Positions 1 to 11,079 of a stretch of 64,000 nucleotides of DNA are shown piece by piece. The notes under the pieces are model-generated. The model was not told where the DNA came from. It searched no databases and saw only the letters and a list, made by a program, of their open reading frames with translations. The stretch is from Spisula solida. Taxonomy: Eukaryota > Mollusca > Bivalvia > Venerida > Mactridae. A program made the position numbers and the translations under genes. The stretch is taken from assembly GCA_947247005.1 (NCBI GenBank), contig OX365948.1, forward strand, positions 54,419,401-54,483,400, read 5' to 3'. The first letter of the stretch is position 1; each line of letters starts with the position of its first letter.

Positions 1-1339
1 GAGCAAAAGGATCTGTAATGTCCGGTCACTGCATAACTTATTGGGAGCCTATACAATTCAACGTGACTGTATGACTTATTACGATAACTGGTTGTTCACT
101 CGTTTATACACTGTGAACACACAATGACATTTCCAGACTATACAAGTGTCGCTCTAATAACAACGCAGTATAATCTTTAATTTATAACATGCTTTCCAGA
201 AAGTGCATGTTTATATCGCCCTTTTATTGCAGTCTAACAGATAACATTATGCATAATACATGATGCGCCGAAACATTCCCAGAACATCAAACAAATGCAG
301 GATGACATTTGGAACATAAACGTTAATTCCGATTTCTCAAATCGCTGTCACGTGTCCTTGTCACGTGTGAACTCCCAATGTTTTCGTGTCCCCCAAATGT
401 GAATACCGACATTCAAAATGCTTTTTAAAATATTTATCTAGGTCTGTAAAGTAAGCAGTTAGTAGTTCGTTCAGAATTGAAGTAAAAATATCGAACGGTC
501 GACAGAAGTGAACTCTGAATTATGTCGGCTGTGAACTCAAATATTCAATTTTGAGTTTAATTCTGAGTTCACTATTTAAATGTTCTATTTTGACTTAACT
601 GCTGAATTCACATCTGTCAGCTGTTCATATTTTTGACTTTATTGCTGAATGAACAACTAACAACTAACTGCCAACTGCTAACTGCCCATACCTATTTATC
701 TATGGTTTAAGTATTTACGGTTCTATTAACAGATTGTACAATAGCACAAAACCGATTCTAATAAAAGGGACATGTATACACGAATGAGAAACGGTGCCTG
801 CAAGGACGAAAACCATTGCGAGCCAAATGCAAAGAGCAATACACGTATATAATTACGCTAATTAATGGAGGTTACTATATAATTGACTACGATAATGTAC
901 CGTGATGTACAGCTTTTAACATAACTCGAATGTCTCTGCATAACCAAAACAAAAATGCATCCCGTATCAATTGACGCCTTCCTGATGTGAGGCATCAATG
1001 TTATACACGCTTCACGAATTATCACTCGGAATGTAGTAAGCAATACCACGGACATTGGTCAACGATTTCTTCATCAATAAAAGAAATGTCGTAATTAGAT
1101 ATATCTGGAGATCTCACGAGCGCAATTCATCTTCAAGTATTGCAGATAACACATGGCGGCTTCATCAATCATAAAACAAGTTCTTTAATGAGCCAATGAA
1201 GTAAAATGACCATTAATTGACCTCCTAGGATTGTAAGCTGTCAATCCTACAATGGGTATTGAAAGTCTCCGAACGTATGTAAGAAATAATCCACTTGGAG
1301 CGAATACAAAGGACATTTCATCTGTTTATGTGATGATTT
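1..1339. repeat. Left copy of a 1.3-kb direct duplication
   Basis: This stretch matches 7155-8460 nearly base for base, in the same orientation, with scattered substitutions and small indels. Both copies carry the same landmarks in order: 'tgtccggtcactgcataac', 'catgatgcgccgaaacattc', 'cctcctaggattgtaagctg'. The left copy keeps 19 bases near 1303-1321 that the right copy lacks. It begins at or before base 1, so its true left end is not visible. A 65-codon minus-strand frame (858-1055) is kept in both copies, but the differences change amino acids freely, so it does not look like a selected protein. It could be a segmental duplication or two copies of an unrecognised transposon; no terminal repeats are visible. 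Confidence 0.9.
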
Positions 1340-1457
1340 GCGATCCATTACAATTCGCAATATACATTGCAAAATTCGAATTATCTGAAAACTGATTGAC
1401 AAGAAAATGTATTTATGAAATGGATTCTTTATTTAGTCATTTAGCCGTTGTATGGTT

Positions 1458-2101
1458 AACGGATTTAAAAACGCGACACTTGGGTATGTTGGTATATTTT
1501 AGGATAACAAATGTCCATATAAAAAGTATTTGTATATTCGTAAAGGCTAATTCAATGTCGTCATTTTGATACCAAGCGTAATAAAATCCAACGAGTATTA
1601 AATAAATTATCGCACGCATAAGGCATTGGTCCAGAAAACAAAAGTAACATGTTTGTCGGCGCATTTATTACATCGTAGAAGATGACCAGCCTGTATAACA
1701 GATCGAATATTTACGTAAGACTAGTCTAACATCTATATATAAATTCTAAATTAAAATGAATATACTAAATGACATATCCAAATTTTATTTAAAATGTGAC
1801 TATATGACACGGAAACACTGTTGCAGCAAAACATACACAGTCGTCTCATTGACCTGCATATTGTATTTATGGTCAAGGGGAGGTAAACCTGTAAGCAATT
1901 TTGGTCAGAATGCGACTTTTGTTTTCTGGATCGACGTACTGATTGTACTATATAATTATTGACAATCATGTCATTTTTATCATCTTAGTACCAAAATGAC
2001 ACCAATGCATTGGCCTTTAATCTGCGCTATTCCAATACCGGCATAAACTTGAATTGTCTGCTATAAAAAACATAACCCATTGTCGCGTTTTTAAATCCGT
2101 T
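1458..2101. mobile_element. Element with long imperfect terminal inverted repeats
   Basis: The two ends are inverted copies of each other over roughly 120 bases at moderate identity. The left end begins 'aacggatttaaaaacgcgac' and the right end gives the same words on the opposite strand at 2082-2101. Further inside, 'gtcattttgataccaag' (left) pairs with 'gtcattttggtactaag' (right, minus strand). The ~400-base core has no convincing coding frame. This is the layout of a non-autonomous DNA transposon. The superfamily is not clear; the flanks suggest a TA- or TTA-type duplication, but this is weak. Confidence 0.6.
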
Positions 2102-3319
2102 TAGTATATATAAAGTGTCAGCCTTGTTCGAAGTGGATCAATCAATTGTCAAATGTGTGAAGTTTTCTGTTTTGCTTGGCTTATTCTATGGTTGTGTTTG
2201 CATACATCCCATTCGTTGGTCAAATATCGCGCCTTTTTTGTACATACATTGGAAGCGTCCTTACGCTTTTTGTCTATGTTTGCCTCATGTTTAAGACGAA
2301 CAAGTTCGCATGTGATGGACATGCTGATATTCCCTGCCTAAAGAATCTGTGAGAACATAACACGTGGTATGTGACGTATGCTTTGGCTAGGAACGCAAGT
2401 AAAAATCTGTAAACCATGTCCAATTTTCAATTATTTTTTATATATTTTCCCATGAAGTGCCAAAAATACTGTATATAGTGCAATATACATGAACGCATGT
2501 AAAAGGTTCCACTTTATTTAAAGTATACGTGCTGTGGCCAAATACAGACGGCAAATTATTGACGTTTCCGAAAGCTTTGGAAGGTTGCCAATAATTTTAC
2601 AATTTCTTTGAAACGTTAAAGAAAACTGAAGTCGGAAAAGTGCAGTTTTTTCTCGAATAGTTGAAGAAAGTGCATTTATGATTATTACAGTGCGAATTCT
2701 ATTAACCAGCCTTTACGCATTCCCGCCTGTCTGTCTGTGTCCGCATGTTCGGTGCTCAAAACCAGTAAGGTTGACACCCTTGCGCGACCCTACAAGCCCG
2801 TCACCCATGAATTTCTCCAAATTCGTGCCAATGATTTAAAATCCATGCCGACTATCTTAATCACCAAATCGATTACTAACTTTACGCTAACTCTTTTCTA
2901 GTGAATTAGATTGAATAGAGTCAATATAATCAAAGTTTAAAATATAATCAAATGCGTTGATCGGGTCGTAGAACAACGCAATTACGATCTTCTCACAGGC
3001 GACCTATGGAACCATAAAACGCCATAAAGCACGGGAAGTATGCGTGTATGACAGACGCTAGGTTAATAGGGTGCGTGAGAGTAACATCGCCGTGAAAACA
3101 ACATAAATTACAATTTAAGGTCTAAAGAAACGATCGTAACGGCAGCGATGATGTCAAATGAGGACAACACTTTTTTGTTTACAATTATTGTACAGGCTGT
3201 AATATGGCATTGGAAAGTTGTTTGAAAATTCTATTAAAATATTACTTTAGGAAAAACAAAATGATAAAACAAAGGACGAATTATGAGATCCAATGTATAT
3301 CAAACATTCGAACATAACC
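2102..3319. other. No gene recognised
   Basis: I see no convincing exon, RNA gene or structured repeat here. The short plus-strand frame at 2153-2341 has no recognisable domain. Confidence 0.5.
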
Positions 3320-3750
3320 AGCTCCTTTGCCTATACACACATGGAGAAAACGAAGGTGTATCAACGTTAATGCGCAACTAAGCCTAATAACGTTATAATG
3401 TTCCGAGGAAGAAAGAAGTGCAACGGCTACAGAGCATTGTGGTGTTGTCAAACGCAGAATATTGGTTATGTATAATCACAGGAACTTGCATTTATAATTT
3501 GAAAAAAAAAATGAAAAAAAAAATATTTCATTTCATTTTTTTTCTTATTTTTTTTTCAAATTATAAATGCAAGTTCCTGTGGTATAATCAAAAAAATTAA
3601 CATGTACCTGTGTATTGTCTATAGATAATAAGGCATTATGACAAAGGGTCACTTGTTTAGATGCGTACATTAGTTTAAATCACTCATTACTAAATTACTA
3701 CGCATCCGAACTTTAGGCCATGCTTCATTCTGCAATAAAACACGGTTAAA
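3320..3750 (+). mobile_element. Fold-back element, family B, copy 1 (interrupted)
   Basis: This region shares words in the same order with 63305-63640 and, inverted, with 15640-15955. Shared landmarks are 'gttccgaggaagaaa' in the body and a closing hairpin with 'tactacgcatcc' in its right arm (3694-3708). The hairpin arms carry 'gatgcgta' on the left and 'tacgcatc' on the right. This copy is decayed in its hairpin loop and is split by a second palindromic element at 3479-3582. No coding capacity is seen, so it is a non-autonomous repeat. Confidence 0.65.
3479..3582. mobile_element. hAT-like palindromic MITE with 8-bp target duplication
   Basis: A near-perfect palindrome begins 'caggaacttgcatttataat' and ends with its reverse complement followed by 'tgg'. 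Runs of A and T form the centre. It is flanked by the identical octamer 'tataatca' at 3471-3478 and 3583-3590. An 8-bp duplication and CAGG-type ends are typical of the hAT superfamily. It sits inside the fold-back element at 3320-3750, and the uninterrupted relative at 15640-15955 shows the empty-site layout, which supports insertion. Confidence 0.85.
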
Positions 3751-3877
3751 GGACTTGGTGACAGTTTTATGGGATTATAAATATTAAAGTAGGACAGACG
3801 AAAGTGTACTACTAGTATTTGAAATAGTAATATATTGGCAGCTTATCATACGCATAAATCATAACATATAGACAAGA

Positions 3878-3995
3878 GAGGAAATTAGAAGCTGGAAGGA
3901 AGGTACAGTCTCTCACGAGTACGAATGTGAAATTGTAGAGGAAATGGGAAGCTGGAAGGAAGGTACAGTCTCTCACGAGTACGAATGTGAAATTG
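3878..3995. repeat. 60-bp tandem duplication, two copies
   Basis: Two adjacent 60-base units differ at very few positions. Each contains 'agctggaaggaaggtacagt' followed by 'ctctcacgagtacgaatgtg'. The high identity suggests a recent local duplication. Confidence 0.95.
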
Positions 3996-4461
3996 TTTTA
4001 TTAAAGAACATTTCCACAAAACCTTGAGATGAACTATTTGTGTAAAAATCATGATACGAACACATGAGAATGAAGCCGCAGTAACCACTTCTCCAACAAA
4101 TTAGAAGCAGCAGCGGTGTCATTCTGGTCACCTTGACATTTTTGCATTGCATATTTACCAGGGAAAAACGGAAATGGCCGAGCTTTTGAGCGAAAACACG
4201 AAAATGAAACCGCAGTAAACACTTCTCCAACACTTTAGTAGGCGTCGGTATATAAGTACAAAATGTTATTCAACAGTTCAATATATTGATAGACCCCTTT
4301 GGGAAATCGCTGACAGTGTCTGTCTGCTAGATTGTTCCCACATTGTTATGTTTTAGCAGTTTTGGCTTACTAACCATCCTGAAACCATCAACGAAAACAG
4401 CTCCACTTTAGTAAACGTAAGTACAACGTTTGATTTATAGCCAACAACATCGCTGGCTTAG

Positions 4462-4652
4462 AATAAGAAGGTCGTAAGTGCTATTACGACCTTATAAGAC
4501 TCATACATATTTGACATCTGCATTACAATGCGCTTCTTATGAGCCTATTTTCGTTAAATTCGGAACAGGTCATGTTGACCAAACTGAAGTTGAAAAAGCT
4601 TTTCGTTCCATAAGTAAAGACTAGTTTTCTGACAGTTCCGACCTTCTTATTC
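4462..4652. mobile_element. Short MITE with TA target site, copy 1
   Basis: The ends are 'gaataagaaggtcg' and its reverse complement 'cgaccttcttattc', flanked by TA on both sides. A second, more decayed relative lies at 42524-42700 and shares 'cttataagact' and 'catgttgaccaaa'. TA flanks and size suit a Tc1/mariner-type non-autonomous element, but the superfamily is inferred from the TA alone. Confidence 0.65.
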
Positions 4653-4673
4653 TATATCTCGATTCCGTTAAAG

Positions 4674-4946
4674 TGGAAAAGAGTGCAATTACTGCAATAT
4701 GAACTCGATCTAAAGAGTGCAGTCATTGCATTACTACACTTGTAAAGAGTGCAATGCCCTGGAAAAAAGTGCGATAACTGCAATACTGCACTGGGAAATG
4801 GTGCAATAACTACAATAGTTCACTGGAAAAGAGTGCAATAACTGCAATACTGTACTGAAAAAGAGTGAAATAAATGCACTGGAAAAGAGTACAACAACTG
4901 TAATATTGCACTGGAAAAGAGTGTGATAACCATAATACTGCATTGG
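4674..4946. repeat. Degenerate ~32-bp tandem array
   Basis: About eight imperfect units share 'ggaaaagagtgcaataactg' and 'caatactgcact'. A single isolated unit-like stretch ('agtgcaataactgcaatacc') occurs again at 10864-10883. Confidence 0.85.
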
Positions 4947-4952
4947 TGACAG

Positions 4953-5954
4953 TTTTACTGCCGCCACCGACCATTGCCTCATTTAAGTATATATATGATA
5001 CGAACGTCTCGTTTTGAACCTGGTAGCGGCAAGTTGCCTCGATATAATATGAACTAAGGCATTGCCTAAAGAGGATTCAATCATCCATGGATAATAGATC
5101 ATAATAACGTATTAAAGTTATTAGTGAGGGGTATCTTCACAGTATGGTTGTTCATACATTTTGTATTTATTTTACATTTCATGAAATTCAGATAGAATGT
5201 TCAAGGGCAACAACTCTAAGGAAAATTGACCAATACAACAAGAGGGCCATTGGCTCTAAAGCGTTCACCTGATGGCTAGCAGTTAAGGCAGAATCAGTGA
5301 CCTGCTGACCTACACACAAATCTCAGTCGGTTAGGGCTGACCAATTTTGGATGGGCTAAAAACTCGCAACACGTACACAATGCCGTCTAGCGATTTCGGC
5401 CTTGCGATAGAATCCCTATTATACATTTGTTCAAATCTAACATCCTTTTGACAAGAATTTATAGTATAGTTATATCTCCCCCCTGAAAACGTCAATATTT
5501 ATGAAGTGTTTATGGATTGGCTGAGATCTCATATTATTGTTTATAGCGTATTGCCTATTCTATATTCTATATAACACAGTCTGGATTTCACTCAGATCGC
5601 TCAGCTATTCACGATAAATATGATGATCTAGATACAATATGTGTACAAGTCAAATAGTTTTCTCCACGGCTAGATAATTTACCGACCTGTTTTAACCGAC
5701 TTTATTATCGGTTTATCTTACCTATCAACTCTACTTGAAACTTGTTTGTAACAGTTTATGTACTTTGGTACACGATGTTTAAAGGCATTCTGTTTAAAAA
5801 GCCTCCAAATCCTGGGGTCTAATTTTGGGGTTGAATAGTACGAATATAGGGGTTGGGGTTAAAAAGTACTTTCAGTTCTGGTTTAAATTAGCTTGGGCGA
5901 AGAATAGGCTGGTATATTGGCTCGTACCGCTTGTCATTCACGTGAATTAAATGT
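4953..5954. other. No gene; one mollusc-like repeat motif
   Basis: I see no exon. The stretch 'aagagggccattggctctaa' near 5239 followed by 'gcgttcacctgatggctagc' resembles a dispersed repeat I associate with bivalve DNA; this is a recollection and not tested. The rest appears unique. Confidence 0.4.
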
Positions 5955-6101
5955 ATTTTTTTTAAATGCCGAGCATAGCCTTTATTTGCCAGTCAGCTTT
6001 CGGCTGACAATATGGCAGGCATATATGAGTGCCTCCACCCGGTTTTGAACCCGGGTCGCCAGATTAGACGGCAAGCGTGCTAACCATTGAGCTACGGAGG
6101 C
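5955..6101 (-). mobile_element. tRNA-headed SINE
   Basis: Read on the minus strand, 6101-6030 forms a tRNA-like head. It has a 7-bp acceptor stem (GCCTCCG with TGGAGGC), an A-box-like 'tagctcaatgg' and a B-box 'ggttcaaaacc'. The T-arm carries one extra base and the anticodon loop has G instead of U at position 33 if the anticodon is read as TCT. It is therefore unlikely to be a working tRNA gene. After the head comes ~60 bases with a small hairpin (GTCAGC/GCTGAC) and then an A-rich tail ending near 5955. That order is a typical tRNA-derived SINE transcribed by RNA polymerase III from its internal promoter. Confidence 0.7.
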
Positions 6102-6340
6102 CACATATATAAGACACTATATGATTTGTAATTAAGCAGACCCGCAGCAGGATTCCGAATAAGCGATACACGTCCAGAGAAAGCTAACGCGTATCTTGGT
6201 CCGTACCACCACGGATATACACAGTTCCGTGGTACCACACTATATGATTACGTAACAGTATATGCAGACAGAAAAAAGCGTTCATTCAAAAAAGCCATCA
6301 CGTGACTCTGCGTAACATGTTCTTGATGAAAATTGAATAA

Positions 6341-6783
6341 ATAGAGGATATTTGTTGATTTTGGTGTAAGATCGAATTTTATTTCACCGAGTGATCACAG
6401 AAAATCAATATTTTCACGAGTGGCGTAGCCACGAGTAAAAATGCAATTTTCTGTGATCACGAGTGAAATAAAATTGATCTTACACCAAAAATCAACGAAT
6501 TTTCTGTTTACTATATGCCTCAATTCCTCTTAAATATGTGCCGTAATTGGCTTAATTGGAAAAATAACGTCGAAATTAGAACGTCACGACGTGAGAATTA
6601 TGACGTCATGATGACGTAACGCATATTTTAAAGCCCGGCGCCGTTGACGTTACGTTTATTTTTCTGCATGATACTGGAACCAGCTTCTAAATCAGTGAAA
6701 ATAACTAAGTGGTAATTTCATTGTTATTTTCACTGTTTATTTCACTGAAAAATCTCCATAATCCATTGAAAGCAAATAATAAG
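6341..6783. mobile_element. Fold-back element, family A, copy 1
   Basis: The left end 'atagaggatatttgttgatt' opens into a ~145-base hairpin (6354-6497) with arms of roughly 65 bases and a loop around 'cgagtggcgtagccacgag'. A ~285-base non-coding body follows, with 'cacgacgtgagaattatgac' and 'tgatgacgtaacgcatattt'. The region 24473-24898 is a close copy over its whole length. No coding frame is present. The asymmetric layout, with one hairpin end plus a body, is unlike an ordinary MITE. The superfamily is not recognised. Confidence 0.8.
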
Positions 6784-7154
6784 TCACGATAATTTCACGA
6801 TTTTCTTACAAAATGCTACCTTAAACTGGAAATCGTAAGCCAGACGGAGACATAAGCTTATCAGACATTAATACTTGGTCACGTGATCCTCCATAACCAA
6901 ATCACTTTATGCATTCCAATAGACATGCGGCCCTCCTGTGTATGCAGGTCCGCAGGTAATTTGATAGCGAAAATACGACTATTGTAATATCTGAAATTTT
7001 CGCGAGTGGCTAATTTTCGCAATATTTGCGAATATTTTTTTCCTTTTAAAAATTACACACGTTCTTGAACATTGTACACACACCACAGCGTACAAACTTA
7101 ATCACTGTATGGCTCTTTGGGAAACTATACAATTCAACTTGAATGGCTTATTGA

Positions 7155-8460
7155 GAGCAAAAGCATGTGTAATGTCCGGTCACTGCATAACTTATTGGGA
7201 GCCTATACACTTCAACGTGTATGACTTATTACGATAACTGGTTGTTCACTCGTTTATACACTGTGAACACACAATGACATTTCCAGACTATACAAGTGTC
7301 GCTCTAATAATAACGCAGTATAATCATTAATTTATAACATGCTTTCCAGAAAGTGCATGTTTATATCGCCCTTTTATTGCAGTCTAACAGATAATATTAT
7401 GCATAATACATGATGCGCCGAAACATTCCCAGAACATCAAACAAATGCAGGATGACATTTGGAACATAAACGTTAATTCCGATTTCTCAAATCGCTGTCA
7501 CGTGTCCCTGTCACGTGTGAACTCCCAAGGTTTTTGTGTCCCCCAAATGTGAATACCGACATTAAAAATGCTTTTTAAAATATTTATCTAGGTCTGTAAA
7601 GTAAGCAGTTGGTAGTTCGTTCAGAATTGAAGTCAAAAATCGACAGAAGTGAACTCTGAATTATGTCGGCTGTGAACTCAAATATTCAATTTTGAGTTTG
7701 TTTCTGAGTTCATTATTTAAATTTTCTATTTTGACTTCACTGCTGAGTTCACATCTGTCAGATGTTCATATGTTTCGCTTTATTTCTGAATGAACAACTA
7801 ACTGCCAACTGCCAACTGCCAACTGCACATACCTATTTATCTATGGTTGAAGTAAGTACGGTTCTATTTACACATTGCACAATAGCACAAAACCGATTCT
7901 AACAAAAGGGACATGTATACACGAATGAGAAACGGTGCCTGCAAGGACGAAAACCATTGCGAGCCAAATGCAAAGAGCAATACACGTATATAATTACGCT
8001 AATTAATGGAGGTTACTAAATAATTGACTACGATAATGTACCGTGATGTACAGCTTTTAACATCACTCGAATGTCTCTGCATAACCAAAACAAAAATGCA
8101 TCCCGTATCAATTGACGCCTTCCTGATGTGAGGCATCAATGTTATACACGCTTCATGAATTCTCGCTCGGAACGTAGTAAGCAATACCACGGACATTGGT
8201 CAACGATTTCTTCATCAATAAAAGAAATGTCGTAATTAGATATATCGGGAGATCTCACGAGCGCAATTCATCTTCAAGTATGGCAGATAACACATGGCGG
8301 CTTCATCAATCATAAAACAAGTTCTTTAATGAGCCAATGAAGTAAAATGACCATTAATTGACCTCCTAGGATTGTAAGCTGTCAATCCTACAATGGGTAT
8401 TGAAAGTCTCCGAACGTATGTAAGAAATAATCTACTTTTCATCTGTTTATGTGATGATTT
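7155..8460. repeat. Right copy of the 1.3-kb direct duplication
   Basis: This is the second copy of the sequence at 1-1339. It starts at about 'gagcaaaagcatgtgtaatg' and stays alignable to 'catctgtttatgtgatgatt'. Just before the end it lacks 19 bases found in the left copy. The alignment breaks exactly where the Tc1-like remnant begins, so the breakpoint may have been shaped by that insertion. Confidence 0.9.
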
Positions 8461-8720
8461 GTCGTTGTTCTGAGCTCAATAATATCCCAAAGGTGTTCTA
8501 CTGGGTTCAGTTTGTGCCTAGTATAAGGCTGTCCAGCATCAACATGGGAAGTTTGTTGCCCATGACAGTTTCCCCTAGTTGGCGAGCAGTTACAGAAGGA
8601 GATCGTCCAATGTAAGGACACGGTCATCCCGCAACGTTGTTACTTGTTGGTGACCGGGTCTTGGAGATCACTGACAGTTCCGGCGACCTGCGTTGACGTA
8701 CCGAGTTTGTAGACTATGAA
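8455..8720 (-). pseudogene. Internally deleted Tc1-like transposase remnant
   Basis: On the minus strand, the stretch around 8680-8600 reads 'PRPGHQQVTTLRDDRVLTLD', which resembles the helix-turn-helix part of Tc1-like transposases. It is followed by a stop. In another frame, near 8535-8480, comes 'LNPVEHLWDIIE', which matches the conserved motif just before the last catalytic acidic residue of the DDE domain. The catalytic core between them is missing, and stops and frameshifts interrupt the rest, so it cannot encode an active enzyme. Inverted-repeat ends were not identified. Confidence 0.75.
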
Positions 8721-8822
8721 TAATAAGTGTCCACCGGAAGCACATCTGCACATGTGTAACGTATTTGTCCAAGGTCCATACAAGATTATTTGTGCTCTGA
8801 TTTTCAAAAATACAGAACATTG

Positions 8823-8950
8823 AATCGGGAATCAGTAACAGTCATCCAAAATCACAGAGCCTTAAATCTGGGAACAGTCTTTGTCATCTAAAACAGGGAG
8901 CTTTAAATCGGGGAACAGTCTTTGCTATCCAAAAACAGAGCCTTGAATCG
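8823..8950. repeat. ~48-bp imperfect triplication
   Basis: Three adjacent imperfect units share 'aatcggggaacagtctttg' and 'ccaaaaacagagcctt' variants. It is a small local array with no coding role visible. Confidence 0.75.
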
Positions 8951-9439
8951 AATTATAATTGTAGTCAAGGTCCCACGATCAGAGTACTGGGAAAACGAAA
9001 TCGTGCGTGGTATATGACCATAAATAAAGTGTCATAAATGTTATTCTCTAAGACGTGTACTATGTGTCCCTACATGTAAAGTGTAACATTAACAGTTCCC
9101 CAGGAAGAATCTGGAAGTAGAAGAAATATGTAAATCAATACAAAACTGGTCATTAAGACTGTGCTTTAATTTGTGTACTCTAGCTTAAGGCAAGACTTGA
9201 CGAGAATTTCATTGTGCATTTTAACAACTTTGTCTCGCGTAATTCGTCCTTAAGACATTATTACAGCTCATGGTTTCAGAACGTGGTCAGAAAACAACGT
9301 CCAAGCTATGTTGGATAACTATATGGCGAAATAAAATGAAAAGTGTGTCGTTGTTTGGCTACTAGAAGACAATTATAATGAAAGACTTACTAGTACAAAG
9401 TAATGAACGTTTTCATTGCCTTCTACATGTATACATGTA

Positions 9440-9874
9440 GGGCATGTTCGTAAGGTCTGTTCCGCTCATGTGCGGGATGTTCTACTCCGAACAACTTACG
9501 AACAAAACGGAACTGTCCTGCACAGTGTGCCGACTGTTCTACTCCAAACACCTTACGAACAAAACGGAACAGAAAGTAAAATGTTTAAGATGACCATGAT
9601 TGTAGTTGCAGCCGTAATATTGGAGGAAGAAATATGCATGTGGATACATTTAGGTGTGATTGTTTGCCCGAAATGCCCAATAATTCGAAAACAAGTGTCT
9701 TATATTATATTTTATGACACAAGCGGCCATTGTTGTTGATGTAATCACGTGACTGTTCTGGCTGCACCACCTCTGTGGCGGGCACAGAAAGAACATGTTC
9801 CGCACAGTGTTCCGGTTTGTTCGTAAGTGTGTTCCACTGTCCGGGATGTGCGGAACAGCCTTACGAACGCGCCC
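9440..9874. mobile_element. PIF/Harbinger-like non-autonomous element
   Basis: The ends are inverted: 'gggcatgttcgtaaggtctg' on the left and 'cagccttacgaacgcgccc' on the right. The 3-bp sequence GTA flanks both ends (9437-9439 and 9875-9877). GGGC-type ends and a 3-bp duplication point to PIF/Harbinger. A direct repeat of ~50 bases inside contains 'cttacgaacaaaacggaac' twice. The 107-codon plus-strand frame over this element has no transposase motifs. Confidence 0.75.
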
Positions 9875-10085
9875 GTAGTCTGTCTATACCGACCCTATGC
9901 TTACTTAAAGGAGACAACTCATCAGTCTACTCTTTTGTCCTGAAATTATTTCCCTTGCTACCCTAAAACATAGATAATCAAGCCAAAAATAAAATATAGC
10001 TAAAATATTATGATAATTGATTGACTGAATATTCTCTAGTAGGGTTGCCTGACCAGTGTACATTTAAAAGGATTATATTAAGTCA

Positions 10086-10320
10086 GACAGGGAACGCAGC
10101 ACTCAACTTAACCAGCCGAGCACAGAAAGAACACAAAGCACAATGCCAAACTGTACCAACCGAGCACAGGAAACATAAAACATACAAAGACACAATGCCC
10201 AACTAAACAAGCGCAGATCCGCCCAAGTCCAAGCTATCGAAAAGTACAACAAATTGTAACTAGCTGAATGACCCAGTTTCCACAGCAAAAGGACTATAAT
10301 GCCCCGCTTTAGCTGTAAGA
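10086..10320 (+). repeat. Dispersed repeat family C, copy 1
   Basis: It shares 'gcagcactcaacttaaccag' and 'agctgaatgacccagtttc' with 33306-33500 (same strand), and a shorter part with 42861-42935 (opposite strand). I cannot place it in a transposon class. Confidence 0.65.
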
Positions 10321-10990
10321 AATCTTAAAACGAAGAAGTGCCCAACACACTACCGACCAAGAAAATTAAACGCTCCTTGTCTCAATTGTACATGTTCGTT
10401 GTATATATCGTTAAAGGCCCCGTCACACATAACACTTTTTACCCCATTTCTAGAATACGGGCAAACAAGACTTCCGCTAAATTCGTTCTCATTAGTACGT
10501 GTACGCTCTCCGTTAGTCTGGCTACCCGACTAGATAATATTTTATCAATAAATTATCATATCTTGTTTAGATAGATTTTATTTTGGGTTTGATTATCTTC
10601 TATGTTTGAGGGTTCAAAGGGAAATAATTTCATGAAAAAAAAGAGTACACTGTTGAGTTGTCTCCTTTAATGAAACATAGGGTCTGTATAAACAGACAAG
10701 TTCTCTGTCGTTGATGGTGTTCGTATTGATGGTATGGGTGCGTCTGTGAGCGGTTGTGTCCGTTGCTATTATTTTGTTCGATCAGAATTCGTTAGACATC
10801 ACAAAATTACTCTATTCGTCAAGCTAAAACTTATAAAGAGTTGCCATAGTTACAGACGGAATAGTGCAATAACTGCAATACCGCACTAGGTGTACTTTTT
10901 CCATTTTACTACCTAACCTTACACCCTCAATTGAACTATGATACAAAACAGATAGATAACAAATACATGTACTCACGTCTGATATCTTAC

Positions 10991-11079
10991 ACGAGGGTAT
11001 ATCCAAAAGTAATGGCACTGATGCTATAATAAATCGTGCCCGATGGAAACAGTGACATTACTTTTGGATATACCCTCGT
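10991..11079. mobile_element. Mariner-like miniature element
   Basis: Nearly perfect inverted ends of 28-30 bases, 'acgagggtatatccaaaagt' and its reverse complement, enclose ~30 bases. The end sequence resembles mariner-type terminal repeats. TA follows the right end directly, while on the left TA lies one base further out. Confidence 0.65.

Noticed and set aside
858..1055. 65-codon frame conserved in the duplicated copies
   Set aside because: The differences between copies are amino-acid changing, and conservation is explained by the duplication of the whole 1.3 kb.
6030..6101. Functional tRNA gene
   Set aside because: The acceptor stem is good, but the T-arm has an extra base, the D-stem mismatches and U33 is missing; an A-rich tail follows, so a SINE is more likely.
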